A stretch of 60,047 nt of DNA from Aquimarina sp. Aq78 (GCF_900299525.1 NZ_OMKA01000004.1:1-60047); one strand, 5' to 3'. Counted from the first letter of the stretch, positions 24,330 to 33,757 are shown. Notes: generated from the letters alone by a model not told the origin. Numbers and translations: made by a program.

Positions 24330-24639
24330 AATGTTTTTTGTTTTTTAAATTTCTAATTCCAGCAAAAGTATTTTCGAAACCTTTATATGCCGCTTGTAAA
24401 AAGGGAATTGGTACGAAGTGTCATCTTTTTGTGATGTACTGGAGTCTTAGATAAAGGATAGATCTATTTAGAAAAAGGGGAAGGGGTATGATAGAAGTAT
24501 ACAGATACTCTTACTTCTTGTAAATTGAAGTAATTATAGATGGCATTTTACATCCGTTATTGCGTTTAGTACTTTTTTTATTCAATAAATGATCATCAAC
24601 TAATGTATCTGGTATGTGCTATATCATTTATTATCTCTT
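24330..24639. other. Intergenic region holding a minus-strand promoter
   Basis: There is no gene here. It contains the promoter element of the esterase gene at 24363-24370. The rest is featureless AT-rich sequence that separates the esterase pair from the gene ending at 24640. Confidence 0.5.
24363..24370 (-). promoter_or_regulatory. -7 promoter element for the esterase gene
   Basis: The plus-strand CAAAAGTA reads TACTTTTG on the minus strand, matching TAnnTTTG, 33 bases before the start codon at 24329. Confidence 0.5.
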
Positions 24640-25326
24640 TTATTTTCTTTTATATGTAAATGTGATGTTTTCGGTATTCTTAGGTTTCATCGCCATCATG
24701 TTGTCATGAAATGAAACTATAAATACCTGAACATCTATAGCGCGATTGTAGTCTATTAAGTGTAGCTCGGGTTTGTGTGCATTCATATACCAATATCCGT
24801 TTGATTTTGAAATATCTGGATGTGTTTTGCGGTAAGTTCCTGTCCAGCGAATAAAAATAGCTTCATTACCTTCTGGATCGTAAGATTTTGTAATGTCTTT
24901 ATGATTCTTATATACAGAAACCAGTTGCCAGTTACCGACAGCATTATCCTTGGGAGACATAGGTAAATTGGAGATTTTGGATAAGGATACTATTACTTTC
25001 ATTCCATCCTCTATCCGTTCCCATTTCATTTTGTTGTCAGAAAATTCGACTTTAAAGGCTCCGTACTCATCTTTGCCATTTCTGCTTTTAGGAAGAAATT
25101 CCTTTTCTTTTTTATCATATTTCCAGATACCTTCATCATTTTGCAACCATCCATTACCTGCCTGGTAAGAATTATCAGTATTGTATTTAAACCATTTAGC
25201 TATTGGAGTCATTTTTTTGTCACCTACGCTTACTTGATCTACGATCCATAACCCTGTTATAGATTGTGCATTTACGATGCCCGAAACAGACAAGATAATG
25301 CTTAGAAATATTAATCTAGTTTTCAT
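24640..25326 (-). CDS. Exported protein with two lipocalin-like repeats
   Basis: This is 228 residues with the signal peptide MKTRLIFLSIILSVSGIVNA. Two units start alike: ITGLWIVDQVSVGDKKMTP and VGNWQLVSVYKNHKDITKS. Each is followed by strand-rich sequence with WKYD or WYMN, typical of lipocalin-like barrels (G-x-W opening). The ligand is unknown. The start overlaps the end of the serine hydrolase gene, so the two are co-transcribed. Confidence 0.6.
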   Translation of the reverse strand: MKTRLIFLSIILSVSGIVNAQSITGLWIVDQVSVGDKKMTPIAKWFKYNTDNSYQAGNGWLQNDEGIWKYDKKEKEFLPKSRNGKDEYGAFKVEFSDNKMKWERIEDGMKVIVSLSKISNLPMSPKDNAVGNWQLVSVYKNHKDITKSYDPEGNEAIFIRWTGTYRKTHPDISKSNGYWYMNAHKPELHLIDYNRAIDVQVFIVSFHDNMMAMKPKNTENITFTYKRK

Positions 25327-26467
25327 TTTCTGTATTGTATAGTATTACTGCAATTTTTTTAGCAAGATCAAGTTCATTTGTCTGATCACCTGTATTGGCA
25401 AGAAAAGCGATGATATACTCACCATTTTCAATATTTATGAGCATGGATTTATATCCCTCAGTTGCACCCCCATGTATGATGTATTTTTTATTGACACCAA
25501 TATCTCCTATACGATATTGCCTTTTTCCATCAAATACCACCCAACCATAACCATATGAGATTTCCTGATTAATCTCTGACAAATGATTAGTTTGCATAAG
25601 TTCTATCTGTTTATTATTAAAAAGAACAGGAGAACTCATCTCTTTTCCCCAATGATAGAGATCTTCAGCCGAAGAAAATATTCTTCTGCCAAGAGTCAGG
25701 TCAATAAATTGATTTCGCATCCAATTTTCAGATGTTTCATTATAATTATACCCTTCTACGACATTCTCAAAAACAATACGATTGTTAGAAGTACTGAACG
25801 TATGTTCTAGCTTAAGAGGTTTAGTAATTTTTTGTTCCAGAAGATCAGAAAAAGGAAGTTGATAAAGGTCTTCTAGAATGACAATAAGCAGGTGATAAGC
25901 AAAATTACTGTAATAAAATTGCTGGTTTGGATCACTTATCTTGGGAATTCTGCTAATGAAATCAATATATTCGTTATTATCAAAATGTTTACGCTTAAAT
26001 TTTAGGTACCGATTTTTTGAAAGATTTGGATGTACCTGACCATAATCCGGTAAACCAGAAGTGTGATTCAGTAAGTTATGAATTGTAATATCTTGATTAA
26101 AATTCCCTTGGTACGAATATGTGTTAATATGATCCGTAAGATGATCATTAAGAGACAATTTACCTTCTTCTACAGCCATAAGAATTAGCGCAGCAATAAA
26201 CGATTTATTAATAGAGCAGATATCAAAACGATGATCTATCTGCATTGGAATATTCCAAGCTCTATTAGATATACCTATTGCTTTTTTATAGACTATAGAA
26301 TCCTTAGTACCTAATACAACAGTGCCATCAAACCGATTTTTATAATGTTCAATTTCAAATAAACTATCCAACCTACTTGTTAGAGAGCTAGTGTTAAAGC
26401 TCTTCTGTTTAGTGCAGGACGATGAAATAAGGGCAATACATAAGGCAATCAAAATATATTTTTGCAT
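25316..26467 (-). CDS. Serine hydrolase of the beta-lactamase / penicillin-binding family, lipoprotein
   Basis: The start is set at 26467, giving MQKYILIALCIALISSSCTK with a lipobox; the protein is 383 residues. The longer frame upstream would hide this signal and overlap the LytTR gene. The SxxK motif is ICSINKSFIAAL, the YxN motif is YYSNFAYHLL, and the third motif is HGGATEGYKS. These are the class C beta-lactamase / D-aminopeptidase features. A cell-wall or peptide substrate is likely but not certain. It lies downstream of a LytTR regulator and overlaps the lipocalin-like gene. Confidence 0.88.
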   Translation of the reverse strand: MQKYILIALCIALISSSCTKQKSFNTSSLTSRLDSLFEIEHYKNRFDGTVVLGTKDSIVYKKAIGISNRAWNIPMQIDHRFDICSINKSFIAALILMAVEEGKLSLNDHLTDHINTYSYQGNFNQDITIHNLLNHTSGLPDYGQVHPNLSKNRYLKFKRKHFDNNEYIDFISRIPKISDPNQQFYYSNFAYHLLIVILEDLYQLPFSDLLEQKITKPLKLEHTFSTSNNRIVFENVVEGYNYNETSENWMRNQFIDLTLGRRIFSSAEDLYHWGKEMSSPVLFNNKQIELMQTNHLSEINQEISYGYGWVVFDGKRQYRIGDIGVNKKYIIHGGATEGYKSMLINIENGEYIIAFLANTGDQTNELDLAKKIAVILYNTENEN

Positions 26468-26549
26468 ATTTCTATTTAGTTGTACTGTGCAAAAGAATGC
26501 ATCTAGATAGGCTTTCTCAATTAATTCATGTGTTTTGGTATGAAATTTC

Positions 26550-27350
26550 TTAATATGTGGTGAACAATTGGGGAAACTTGTCTTCAAGTAATCCAGCATA
26601 TTTTTTAGACACAGGAATAACCTCACCGACAATACAAACTTCTACCTTGTTGTTTCGTCTATTTACATGATCAATATTATCAGAATTGATTATATAACTC
26701 CGATGACACCTCATTAGAGGTTGGTGTGAACCAAACTCATCCTCAATATCTTTTAAATTTTTACGCATCAGGTGCATATTAACCTGTCGACTCGAAAGAT
26801 AAAATATTTCAATGTAATTGTCTGCAGACTTGATGTAAAGTAAATTTTCAATATTAATTTGAAACCGTTGCTTTTGGTTATTAGATATAATCACGATTAA
26901 TGAATTGGACGAATTATGAAAATGACTTAAAAAGTGATCAATTAAAATACTTAAAGTAACCGGAAATGCGATAATAAGAGGATACTCATAAAGAAAAGGC
27001 CAGTAACTGGTCCAGTATAACTCTGTCCATTGGTAAAAATAATTGAATGTAAGAAATGAAAAGTTAAGTCCAATAAGTGTAGCAATTAGTGCAGTTACAA
27101 AAGGCTTAATCTTTTTTTCAATAGCCAATCGTGGACTTAAATGAAACTCAACAAAATAAAATGAAAGAGAGGTTATGATCGCGTGTGATAACGACCTAAA
27201 AAATACACTATGCCCTGTTAAACTTGGTGTTTTATCAATATGATATGCTCTATAAACAAACAGTACTAGAAAAATAAAAAAACCTGACAAGATGGTGACT
27301 ATCCATTTGTAGCTATTCTTTTTGATGTTTGATGGTAATTTTATTTGCAT
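26550..27350 (-). CDS. Membrane-bound LytTR-family DNA-binding regulator
   Basis: This is 266 residues. Four hydrophobic helices lie in residues 15-145. The LytTR domain (about 165-262) shows ENLLYIKSADNYIEIFYLSS, then LMRCHRSYIINSDNIDHVN and VIPVSKKYAGLLEDKF. It has the same layout as the protein at 21940-22839 but is divergent in sequence. It is the first gene of the minus-strand group with the serine hydrolase and lipocalin-like protein, which it probably regulates. Confidence 0.9.
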   Translation of the reverse strand: MQIKLPSNIKKNSYKWIVTILSGFFIFLVLFVYRAYHIDKTPSLTGHSVFFRSLSHAIITSLSFYFVEFHLSPRLAIEKKIKPFVTALIATLIGLNFSFLTFNYFYQWTELYWTSYWPFLYEYPLIIAFPVTLSILIDHFLSHFHNSSNSLIVIISNNQKQRFQINIENLLYIKSADNYIEIFYLSSRQVNMHLMRKNLKDIEDEFGSHQPLMRCHRSYIINSDNIDHVNRRNNKVEVCIVGEVIPVSKKYAGLLEDKFPQLFTTY

Positions 27351-27502
27351 GAATTGCTGATAATAGCTTGCTAAATGTTGTTATGTGTTTTTTGAGTAAA
27401 TATAAAGAATCTGTTAACCATTTTTTAGGTAGTTGACTTTGATTCAATAGATTCATTAAAAAGAATATAAACGATAAACATATCTAGAAGTTGTTAAAAA
27501 CA

Positions 27503-27534
27503 AAAAAGCCATACTAATAAAAGTATGGCTTTTT
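27503..27534. terminator. Bidirectional terminator of the tRNA operon
   Basis: AAAAAGCCATACT and AGTATGGCTTTTT form a perfect 13-bp stem with a six-base loop, directly downstream of the minus-strand tRNA-Arg. Confidence 0.9.
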
Positions 27535-27535
27535 G

Positions 27536-27609
27536 TGAGCCCGATAGGATTCGAACCTATGACCGCCTCCTTAGAAGGGAGGTGCTCTATCCAGCTGAGC
27601 TACGAGCCC
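27536..27609 (-). tRNA. tRNA-Arg (anticodon TCT)
   Basis: A 74-base cloverleaf on the minus strand. The anticodon stem CCTCC/GGAGG holds the loop CTTCTAA. The T-arm GGTTCGAATCC is present, and the acceptor stem has two G-U pairs. The discriminator is A and CCA is not encoded. It is the last gene of a three-tRNA operon. Confidence 0.95.
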
Positions 27610-27623
27610 GTAACTCTAAAAAG

Positions 27624-27698
27624 TCGGGGTGGCAGGATTCGAACCTGCGACCTCCGCGTCCCAAACGCGGCGCGATAACCGGGCTACGCTACACCCCG
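27624..27698 (-). tRNA. tRNA-Pro (anticodon TGG)
   Basis: A 75-base cloverleaf on the minus strand. The acceptor stem CGGGGTG/CACCCCG is perfect. The anticodon stem CCGCG/CGCGG encloses TTTGGGA. The T-arm is GGTTCGAATCC. The discriminator is A, without an encoded CCA. Confidence 0.95.
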
Positions 27699-27716
27699 AA
27701 TCATAAAAAAATAAAG

Positions 27717-27800
27717 CGGAGAGACTGGGATTCGAACCCAGGCAACACTTGCGCGTTGACAGATTAGCAATCTGCTCCATTACCACTCTGGCACCTCTCC
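27717..27800 (-). tRNA. tRNA-Ser (anticodon GCT)
   Basis: An 84-base class II tRNA on the minus strand with an extended variable arm (CAACGCGCAAGTGTTG). The anticodon loop is TTGCTAA, the acceptor stem GGAGAGG pairs with TCTCTCC, and the discriminator is G. It is the first gene of the tRNA operon. Confidence 0.95.
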
Positions 27801-27849
27801 TATAAATTTTTTGTTATGAACGTCGCATTTAATATTTCAAATGCGGATG

Positions 27850-27857
27850 CAAATGTA
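27850..27857 (-). promoter_or_regulatory. -7 promoter element for the tRNA operon
   Basis: The plus-strand CAAATGTA reads TACATTTG on the minus strand. A minus-strand TTG at 27878-27880 lies 20 bases upstream, so both consensus boxes are present at normal spacing. It is about 50 bases before tRNA-Ser. Confidence 0.65.
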
Positions 27858-28010
27858 GGTTTTATGAGTCTATGATGCAACATTTTTTTGCCATTATTTT
27901 TTATTTAGCTCAACCTTCTTTTTAAAAACTTGAAAATCAGTTTTTTCTTCAAAAATAAATTGGCTTGAATTTTGAACAATAAGCAACAGAAACCTTAAAT
28001 ACTTCTTTTA

Positions 28011-28018
28011 TATATTTG
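28011..28018 (+). promoter_or_regulatory. -7 promoter element for the gene at 28072
   Basis: TATATTTG matches TAnnTTTG, about 55 bases upstream of the chosen ATG. Confidence 0.5.
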
Positions 28019-28071
28019 TATACTATTGACCTATATATTATGTTATGAAGAGTTATAAAAACAATATAAAA

Positions 28072-29670
28072 ATGAATAGTAAATACTTTTTAATTTTTGC
28101 CTTACTTATCTCTAGCTATACATTTGCACAAAAACCTATTTTACTAGAAGATTTTTCTTTTAAAATAGGAGAGAAGTATAAACGAATACGAAGTATAAAT
28201 ACCTATCATGTAGCTTCAGGAAACAGACTGGTTTCTATTAAGAAAGGCCGTAATGCTATGACAATACAGCGATATTCTCTGGATAACCTTAAGGAAGATG
28301 TAAAGAAACGACAAGTTGTAGATGATAAAGGAAATTTTGAAACTGTCATGAAACTAGGAGGAAAAGCTGTAGTGTTTTATTCTATAAATGATAAAGCATA
28401 TGCACAAAAAGTATCTCTTACAGGTATAGTGGTAGAGAAACCTATTCAATTGGTTAATGACAGAGAAAATGTCAATAGAGATTTTGGCTTTAAGAGTACC
28501 TATGGATTTGATGCTGGTGGAAGAATTAACAAATTTGTATTTAAAAAATCTGTAGATGAAAAAAAATTATTGATTTTATATCGTATAGAAACAAGTGCAG
28601 GAAAAGGTGACAAAATAGGACTAGCTGTTTACAAAGATGATCTAAGTCTCCTGTGGAAAAGAAAAGTAACATTACCATATTCTTCTGATAGAATTCAAAA
28701 TGAGGATTTTGCCATTGGTAATGATGGGCATTTTTATATGACTGCCTCTATTTTTAATTCAGAATCAAAGGATAAAAATAAATTAGAAAATACATATCAT
28801 ACAGAAGTTTTTAAGATTACTGAAGAAAGCGGTAGTGAAATTATAAAGAGTAAGATTGATATTGCTGGCAGATCAATTACCGATGCTGTTATTGAAGTTG
28901 ATGGAGCGGGAAAAGTAAAAGTATCTGGTTTTTATGCTAATTCAAATAATAAAGAAGAGGTTTCTGGAGTCTTTTCTGCTACCTTGTCTGATAGCGGTAC
29001 AGTAGGTTCTGTAATAAAAAGTGATATTCCTTTGGAAACGTTAGAAGGATTTGCTTTAAAGAGAGAAGAGCGAGTTAATGAAGGAACACAAAAAGAAAAT
29101 GATCTAAAAGATCTTGAAAAACTTAGAATAAATGATATCGTATTTAATAGTGATGGGAGTACAACCTTCCTGGGAGAACAACGTTTTGTAGAATCATTTA
29201 CAACATCCAGTTCTTCGGGTTCCAGAACAACATATAGATATTATTACAGAGATATTTTTGTTCTAAAACTAGGATCGGACAATACGATGATATGGATGCA
29301 TAAACTACCAAAGTATCAAATGGGAACAAATAGTAAACGTAGTATGTCTTTTCTGAATTTCAAAAATGATGGTAAACTATATTTGTTTTATGTTGATGAC
29401 TTTACTAATCTTAAACGATCATTCGATGAAACGCCTACACGATATTTTGATGGTAAAAAAGAATTTATTTATCTTACATCTTATGTCATTGATGATGCTA
29501 CAGGAGAAGTTACTAAAGAGGCAATTCTTACCGGAAGTGATATCAGAAATTCTCGATTAGATGTAATAGAACTTACTAAAGCTGCAATGCTACCCAATAA
29601 AAGTATGATTATGGAAGCTTATGATGGTAAAAAGAATAATCTATTGCTTAAAATATCACTGGCTAAATAA
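28072..29670 (+). CDS. Exported hypothetical protein, large beta-rich
   Basis: With the start at ATG 28072 the protein has 532 residues and opens with the signal peptide MNSKYFLIFALLISSYTFAQ. An ATG at 28045 adds nine residues ahead of it. The mature part is a series of beta-strands with repeated patterns like NRLVSIKKGRNAMTIQRY, GKAVVFYSINDK and KLYLFYVDDFTNL, which suggests a beta-propeller-like periplasmic or surface protein. No T9SS sorting domain, lipobox or enzyme motif is seen. I do not recognise the family. The next gene starts 30 bases on and is probably co-transcribed. Confidence 0.6.
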   Translation: MNSKYFLIFALLISSYTFAQKPILLEDFSFKIGEKYKRIRSINTYHVASGNRLVSIKKGRNAMTIQRYSLDNLKEDVKKRQVVDDKGNFETVMKLGGKAVVFYSINDKAYAQKVSLTGIVVEKPIQLVNDRENVNRDFGFKSTYGFDAGGRINKFVFKKSVDEKKLLILYRIETSAGKGDKIGLAVYKDDLSLLWKRKVTLPYSSDRIQNEDFAIGNDGHFYMTASIFNSESKDKNKLENTYHTEVFKITEESGSEIIKSKIDIAGRSITDAVIEVDGAGKVKVSGFYANSNNKEEVSGVFSATLSDSGTVGSVIKSDIPLETLEGFALKREERVNEGTQKENDLKDLEKLRINDIVFNSDGSTTFLGEQRFVESFTTSSSSGSRTTYRYYYRDIFVLKLGSDNTMIWMHKLPKYQMGTNSKRSMSFLNFKNDGKLYLFYVDDFTNLKRSFDETPTRYFDGKKEFIYLTSYVIDDATGEVTKEAILTGSDIRNSRLDVIELTKAAMLPNKSMIMEAYDGKKNNLLLKISLAK

Positions 29671-29700
29671 TAAATCGGTCTTTTTTGCGATAAAAAAGTA

Positions 29701-30171
29701 ATGAAGATTTTATTGATCATAGTAACTTTTTTCTTTTCCATAGGTGATACTGTTCGTATTGAAGATATACGAGATGCTTATAAGACGTGCAGTGAATCTA
29801 AAGAAAAGACTGAGCAATTCTATGAACTTACACAAAAAGGGTTGCAAAATGATGGAGCAATTTATCAGGGATATCATGGTGCAGCACTCGCATTAAAAGC
29901 TTCGTTTTCCTGGAATCTTTTTAGCAAAATATCGTATTTCAACAAGGCAAAGAAGATGATAGATACAGCTATATTGTCTGAACCAGATAATATAGAATTG
30001 AGAATGGTTAGACTAAGTATTCAAAACAATGCCCCTAAAATTGCTGGTTATTATAAAAATTTAGAAGAAGATAAAGATTATATATTTGATAATATAGATA
30101 AGGTTGATGATAAAGAGCTAAAGCTATATATAGAAAATTTTATAGCACAGTCTTCTGTCTTTTCTGAGTAG
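29701..30171 (+). CDS. Small exported helical (TPR-like) hypothetical protein
   Basis: This is 156 residues. It opens with a short hydrophobic signal-like segment, MKILLIIVTFFFSIGD. The rest is alpha-helical. It includes YQGYHGAALALKASF and KAKKMIDTAILSEPDNIELR, which resemble tetratricopeptide-type helix pairs with the typical alanine and proline positions. It follows the beta-rich exported protein and converges on the methyltransferase gene. Function is unknown. Confidence 0.6.
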   Translation: MKILLIIVTFFFSIGDTVRIEDIRDAYKTCSESKEKTEQFYELTQKGLQNDGAIYQGYHGAALALKASFSWNLFSKISYFNKAKKMIDTAILSEPDNIELRMVRLSIQNNAPKIAGYYKNLEEDKDYIFDNIDKVDDKELKLYIENFIAQSSVFSE

Positions 30172-30193
30172 CTAATTAAACGAGGTCATTGTT

Positions 30194-31381
30194 TTAAGAA
30201 GTAATCTTTTTACAATGAATTACCTTCTTTTTGTTGTTGTAATCTGTTGTGAAAAAGAGATAATCATCACCTCCGTCCTTGATTTTAAACTTTTTTCGAA
30301 GGGTAGCAACAGATTCCGGAAAGTTACGTATTGTAATGTTTGCTTTGGTAATTCCTGTTTTAGACAATACCTTTTTTTGATATGGATACACTGCTATAAT
30401 TTCAAATCTTCTCCCAGGGAAATCAGTTTTATGATCAGAAGTATATAAATGCGAATTAACATGAAGCTTTTTTAACTCAAAAGCAGTGGCAATACTTTGG
30501 AAACTTCCGCTTTTTAGAATGGCAGCATTAGGTTCATAAAGATAGGTCATAGGCAACCCCAAATTGGCAGATTGTCTAGCTTCATCTTTTAATAAAAAAG
30601 AAAATTCCTGAAGTGTTGTTTTTTGAATATTGGCAGTTATGATTTTAATATCTCCGGTATAGGTTTTATCAAGAATCCATATCAATTCTTTAACTTCATT
30701 TTCTACAGCAACGACATGAATTTCTTTTATGTTTTGTAATGCTTTACTTCCAATTTGAATATCCAGTAGAGGAGAAGTTTTGACCAGAATGTTTTTACTT
30801 TTGCTAAAGAGAATATCTAAATTTGAAGGTACATCGGGTAAACAGTCTTCTAGAAAGAATACTTTTCCTTTGCTATCATGTCTTCTGGATGGGTCGATGT
30901 AAATCCAATCCAGGGTATTGTAATCTTTTAAAATATCTAACCCATCTCCAATACTAGTTTGGATATTTTCCTGACCGAATATTTCAAAATTATGTGCAGC
31001 AATTTTGCTTAGTGATGCATTTAGTTCACAATGAATTACTGATGCGATCCGTTTGGCAAAAAAATAATCATCGATCCCAAAACCACCAGTTAAGTCGATT
31101 AAAGAAGCTCCCGAAACAAGCTTGCTTTTATACAAAGCAGTTATTTCAGAAGAAGTTTGCTCTAGGTTAAGTGTTGGTGGATAATAGATTCTATTTTTAG
31201 CATACCAGGAAGGTAGTTTTCTTTTTGCCTTACGTTTTCCCTGGATTTGTTGGGCTAGTTCTTTACCAGAGATTCCTTCAAAAGGGCTTCCGCTTAAAAT
31301 CAGAGTACTTATATCGAGTGTACTATCAGATTTTTCAGTAATAAATTCCTGAACCTCTTTATGTAGCAGTAAAGGATTCAA
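30194..31381 (-). CDS. Class I SAM-dependent methyltransferase with THUMP-like domain
   Basis: This is 395 residues from a TTG start placed directly after the stop of the upstream permease gene. The SAM-binding motif is LIDLTGGFGIDDYFFAKR, the acidic motif is VIHCELNASL, and the catalytic-type motif is DWIYIDPSRRHDSKGK. The C-terminal part (about 290-390) matches the small THUMP-like/ferredoxin-like domains seen in Bacteroidota members (PG_1098 type). The target is probably RNA, by family. Gene order with the AI-2E permease suggests one transcript. Confidence 0.85.
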   Translation of the reverse strand: MNPLLLHKEVQEFITEKSDSTLDISTLILSGSPFEGISGKELAQQIQGKRKAKRKLPSWYAKNRIYYPPTLNLEQTSSEITALYKSKLVSGASLIDLTGGFGIDDYFFAKRIASVIHCELNASLSKIAAHNFEIFGQENIQTSIGDGLDILKDYNTLDWIYIDPSRRHDSKGKVFFLEDCLPDVPSNLDILFSKSKNILVKTSPLLDIQIGSKALQNIKEIHVVAVENEVKELIWILDKTYTGDIKIITANIQKTTLQEFSFLLKDEARQSANLGLPMTYLYEPNAAILKSGSFQSIATAFELKKLHVNSHLYTSDHKTDFPGRRFEIIAVYPYQKKVLSKTGITKANITIRNFPESVATLRKKFKIKDGGDDYLFFTTDYNNKKKVIHCKKITS

Positions 31382-32470
31382 TTAGAGATCTTTGGTAAGT
31401 GTTTTTACAATTTTATATTCCGAAAGAAATTCTTTGGAAATTACTTTGATCGCAGTATAAAAAGGTACTGCAACAATAAGTCCACCGATACCGAAAAGCA
31501 ATCCAAAAATAAGAATGGCCAAAAAGATTTCCAACGGATGGGATTTTACACTATTTCCAAAAATCAAGGGTTGGTTCAAGAAATTATCAATTAGTTGAAT
31601 TGCCAGATAACCAATCAAAATGTAAGTTAGTTTAGGCAAAATCACAGTCTGAAAATCAAATCCTAAGTTACTGGTAATCGCCAGTATAATCATAAATACC
31701 CCACCAAATAATGGACCTACGTATGGGATTAGATTACAAATAGCAGCAATTAAAGCGACTGCAATTGCATTATGAACCCCAAATATCAATAAGAGGATAG
31801 TGTATAAAATAAAGAGAATGACTACCTGTAACAGCAGACCAACAAAGTAACGAGAGAGTAAATCTTTAATTTTGGTAAATGCTCTCATAAATCTGTTTTC
31901 ATCTTCTTTCTTTGCAAGTACTAATAAGCTATTTTCAAGAAGAAGACTGTCTTTCAATAAAAAGAAAGAAATAAATAAGACCGAGAATAACCCAATTAGA
32001 ACAGCTCCAAAACCGCTTAAAAACGAATTTATAGCATTAGGGATAACTTTTAAATCAAAAAATTGCATCAGATCAGTTTGTTTGATCAGTTCTACAAAAT
32101 TTAGTTTTTCTATTTTGAAATAAGCACTAACCTCCTGATTAAGTCTATTTATATCATCACCCAATTTATTGATATCAATTTCGCCAATTAGTTGCCCTTG
32201 TTCACTAATGATAGGAATAAACAACATGAAAATACTCATAAATAACCCTATAACAATTAGTAGTGTGGTGATTACGGCCAATGAGTTTTTAAATTTTAGT
32301 TTCTTTTTAAGAAACAACACTAATGGTCTACCCATTAAAGAAATTACAGAAGCAAAGGCAATGTATATAAGGACAGATTGTATTTTATAGAGAAACCACA
32401 GTAATCCCAGAACACCAATAATAATAGCTACTGCTCTTAAGATTCCGTATGCAATTGTTTTTGAATTCAT
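31382..32470 (-). CDS. AI-2E family membrane permease
   Basis: This is 362 residues with seven to eight helices. The family features are ALIAAICNLIPYVGPLFGGV, DNFLNQPLIFGNSVKSHPL and EIFLAILIFGLLFGIGGL. The family name comes from TqsA, but many members move other solutes such as Na+/H+ or are uncharacterised, so a signal-export role should not be assumed. It is the first gene of a pair with the methyltransferase and has its own promoter. Confidence 0.92.
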   Translation of the reverse strand: MNSKTIAYGILRAVAIIIGVLGLLWFLYKIQSVLIYIAFASVISLMGRPLVLFLKKKLKFKNSLAVITTLLIVIGLFMSIFMLFIPIISEQGQLIGEIDINKLGDDINRLNQEVSAYFKIEKLNFVELIKQTDLMQFFDLKVIPNAINSFLSGFGAVLIGLFSVLFISFFLLKDSLLLENSLLVLAKKEDENRFMRAFTKIKDLLSRYFVGLLLQVVILFILYTILLLIFGVHNAIAVALIAAICNLIPYVGPLFGGVFMIILAITSNLGFDFQTVILPKLTYILIGYLAIQLIDNFLNQPLIFGNSVKSHPLEIFLAILIFGLLFGIGGLIVAVPFYTAIKVISKEFLSEYKIVKTLTKDL

Positions 32471-32498
32471 ATTTTAAAATTTCAAGGCATCAAAGGTT

Positions 32499-32506
32499 CA
32501 AAGTTA
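32499..32506 (-). promoter_or_regulatory. -7 promoter element for the permease gene
   Basis: The plus-strand CAAAGTTA reads TAACTTTG on the minus strand, 28 bases before the start codon at 32470. Confidence 0.55.
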
Positions 32507-32547
32507 CAAAGTTTTGATTTGTGCTTTTTTATATAAACTCTAGAGTA

Positions 32548-33069
32548 TTATTTCTTACTATTCATTACTTGTTTTGTAATTTCATATAGCGCAATTCCTG
32601 TTGCTGTTGCAACATTCATACTACTATTATTACCATACATATTAATGTGTATACTGTGTTTTACTAATGCCAAAACTTCATTAGATACTCCAAAATTTTC
32701 TTCACCGATCACGAGCACTATTTTTTCCTGCGATGATGGTTTATAATCAGAAACAGGAATACTGGTATCGGTAATTTCTAATGCCAGGATGGTATACCCA
32801 TCGGATTTAAATTGCTGTATGGTAGGTACAATATCTTCTGTTTGATGATGAGGTATGATCTCGTGTGTAGCTCTTGCTGTACGTTGCATACGTTTACTAA
32901 CCACGGTGATACCTTCTCCGCAAAAATAGATTTGTTCGATACCAAAACTATCTGCAATTCTAAATATACTTCCAATATTCGCGGGCGAATTCACCCGATC
33001 ACATACAAGAGTTATCGGAAATTTATTTTTTATAAACTGATTATTATGATGATGTAATTGCTCTGACAT
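32548..33069 (-). CDS. TrmH/SpoU-family RNA 2'-O-methyltransferase
   Basis: This is 173 residues forming only the catalytic SPOUT domain. The three motifs are NSPANIGSIFRIADSFGIEQ, IVLVIGEENFGVSNEVL and NMYGNNSSMNVATATGIALY. The members methylate the ribose of tRNA or rRNA; the short form lacks the extra RNA-binding domain of RlmB. The start codon overlaps the stop of the DUF4159 gene. Confidence 0.92.
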   Translation of the reverse strand: MSEQLHHHNNQFIKNKFPITLVCDRVNSPANIGSIFRIADSFGIEQIYFCGEGITVVSKRMQRTARATHEIIPHHQTEDIVPTIQQFKSDGYTILALEITDTSIPVSDYKPSSQEKIVLVIGEENFGVSNEVLALVKHSIHINMYGNNSSMNVATATGIALYEITKQVMNSKK

Positions 33070-33716
33070 TAATTCTCAAAAGCGTATTTAATAATATTAG
33101 CTCCCATCTTTAGTGCTTTGGATCTTACTTCTTCTGGATCGTTATGTACTTCTGGATTTTCCCAACCATCGCCTAGATCACTTTCGAAAGTAAAAAGTAG
33201 TACTAAGCGATTTTCATGTATAACCCCAAGCGCTTGCGGCTGTTTTCCATCATGCTCATGGATTTTGGGTAATCCTTCCGGAAAATTATATTTTGAAGAA
33301 AAGAGAGGGTGTGTTACAGGTAATTCTACCAGTTCCTTATCAGGAAAAACTTTAATGAGTTCTTTTCTAATATAGGGCTCCATACCATAATTATCATCAA
33401 TATGTAAAAAACCACCACTTAATAGGTAATTTCTTAAGTTTTCGGCATCTACATCTGTAAAAAAGACATTACCATGTCCTGTCATATGAATATATGGATA
33501 CTGAAATATATCAACACTCTCTGGCTTTACCGTTTTTGGTTTGGCAGATATTGCAGTATTAATATTTTGATTGCAAAATGTAATAAGATTAGGAAGAGCA
33601 GTAGGATTACTATACCAATCACCACCTCCTTTATATTGTAAAATGGCAATATCTTGCCCATAAATTGATATGGTAATCAAAAAAAAGAAGATATATCCAG
33701 TAAGTTTTATCATCAT
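33069..33716 (-). CDS. Exported DUF4159-domain protein
   Basis: This is 215 residues with the signal peptide KLTGYIFFFLITISIYGQ. The domain shows YKGGGDWYSNPTALPNLITF, PYIHMTGHGNVFF and LRNYLLSGGFLHIDDNYGM. It ends in HDGKQPQALGVIHENRLVLL, followed by the line FESDLGDGW. The fold is related to glutamine-amidotransferase-like domains of unknown role. Two ATG codons (33716, 33713) are equally good. It is the upstream partner of the TrmH-like gene. Confidence 0.88.
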   Translation of the reverse strand: MMIKLTGYIFFFLITISIYGQDIAILQYKGGGDWYSNPTALPNLITFCNQNINTAISAKPKTVKPESVDIFQYPYIHMTGHGNVFFTDVDAENLRNYLLSGGFLHIDDNYGMEPYIRKELIKVFPDKELVELPVTHPLFSSKYNFPEGLPKIHEHDGKQPQALGVIHENRLVLLFTFESDLGDGWENPEVHNDPEEVRSKALKMGANIIKYAFEN

Positions 33717-33757
33717 ACTCGTCTAAAATAAAGCCTAAAAGTACTAAAATTATGCAC

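Noticed and set aside
26468..26632. Longer N-terminus of the serine hydrolase
   Set aside because: It overlaps the LytTR gene and would hide the lipoprotein signal; the start at 26467 fits better.
27525..27767. Open frame of 80 codons across the tRNA genes
   Set aside because: It is the antisense translation of tRNA-Arg, tRNA-Pro and tRNA-Ser sequence; the tRNA cloverleafs explain it.
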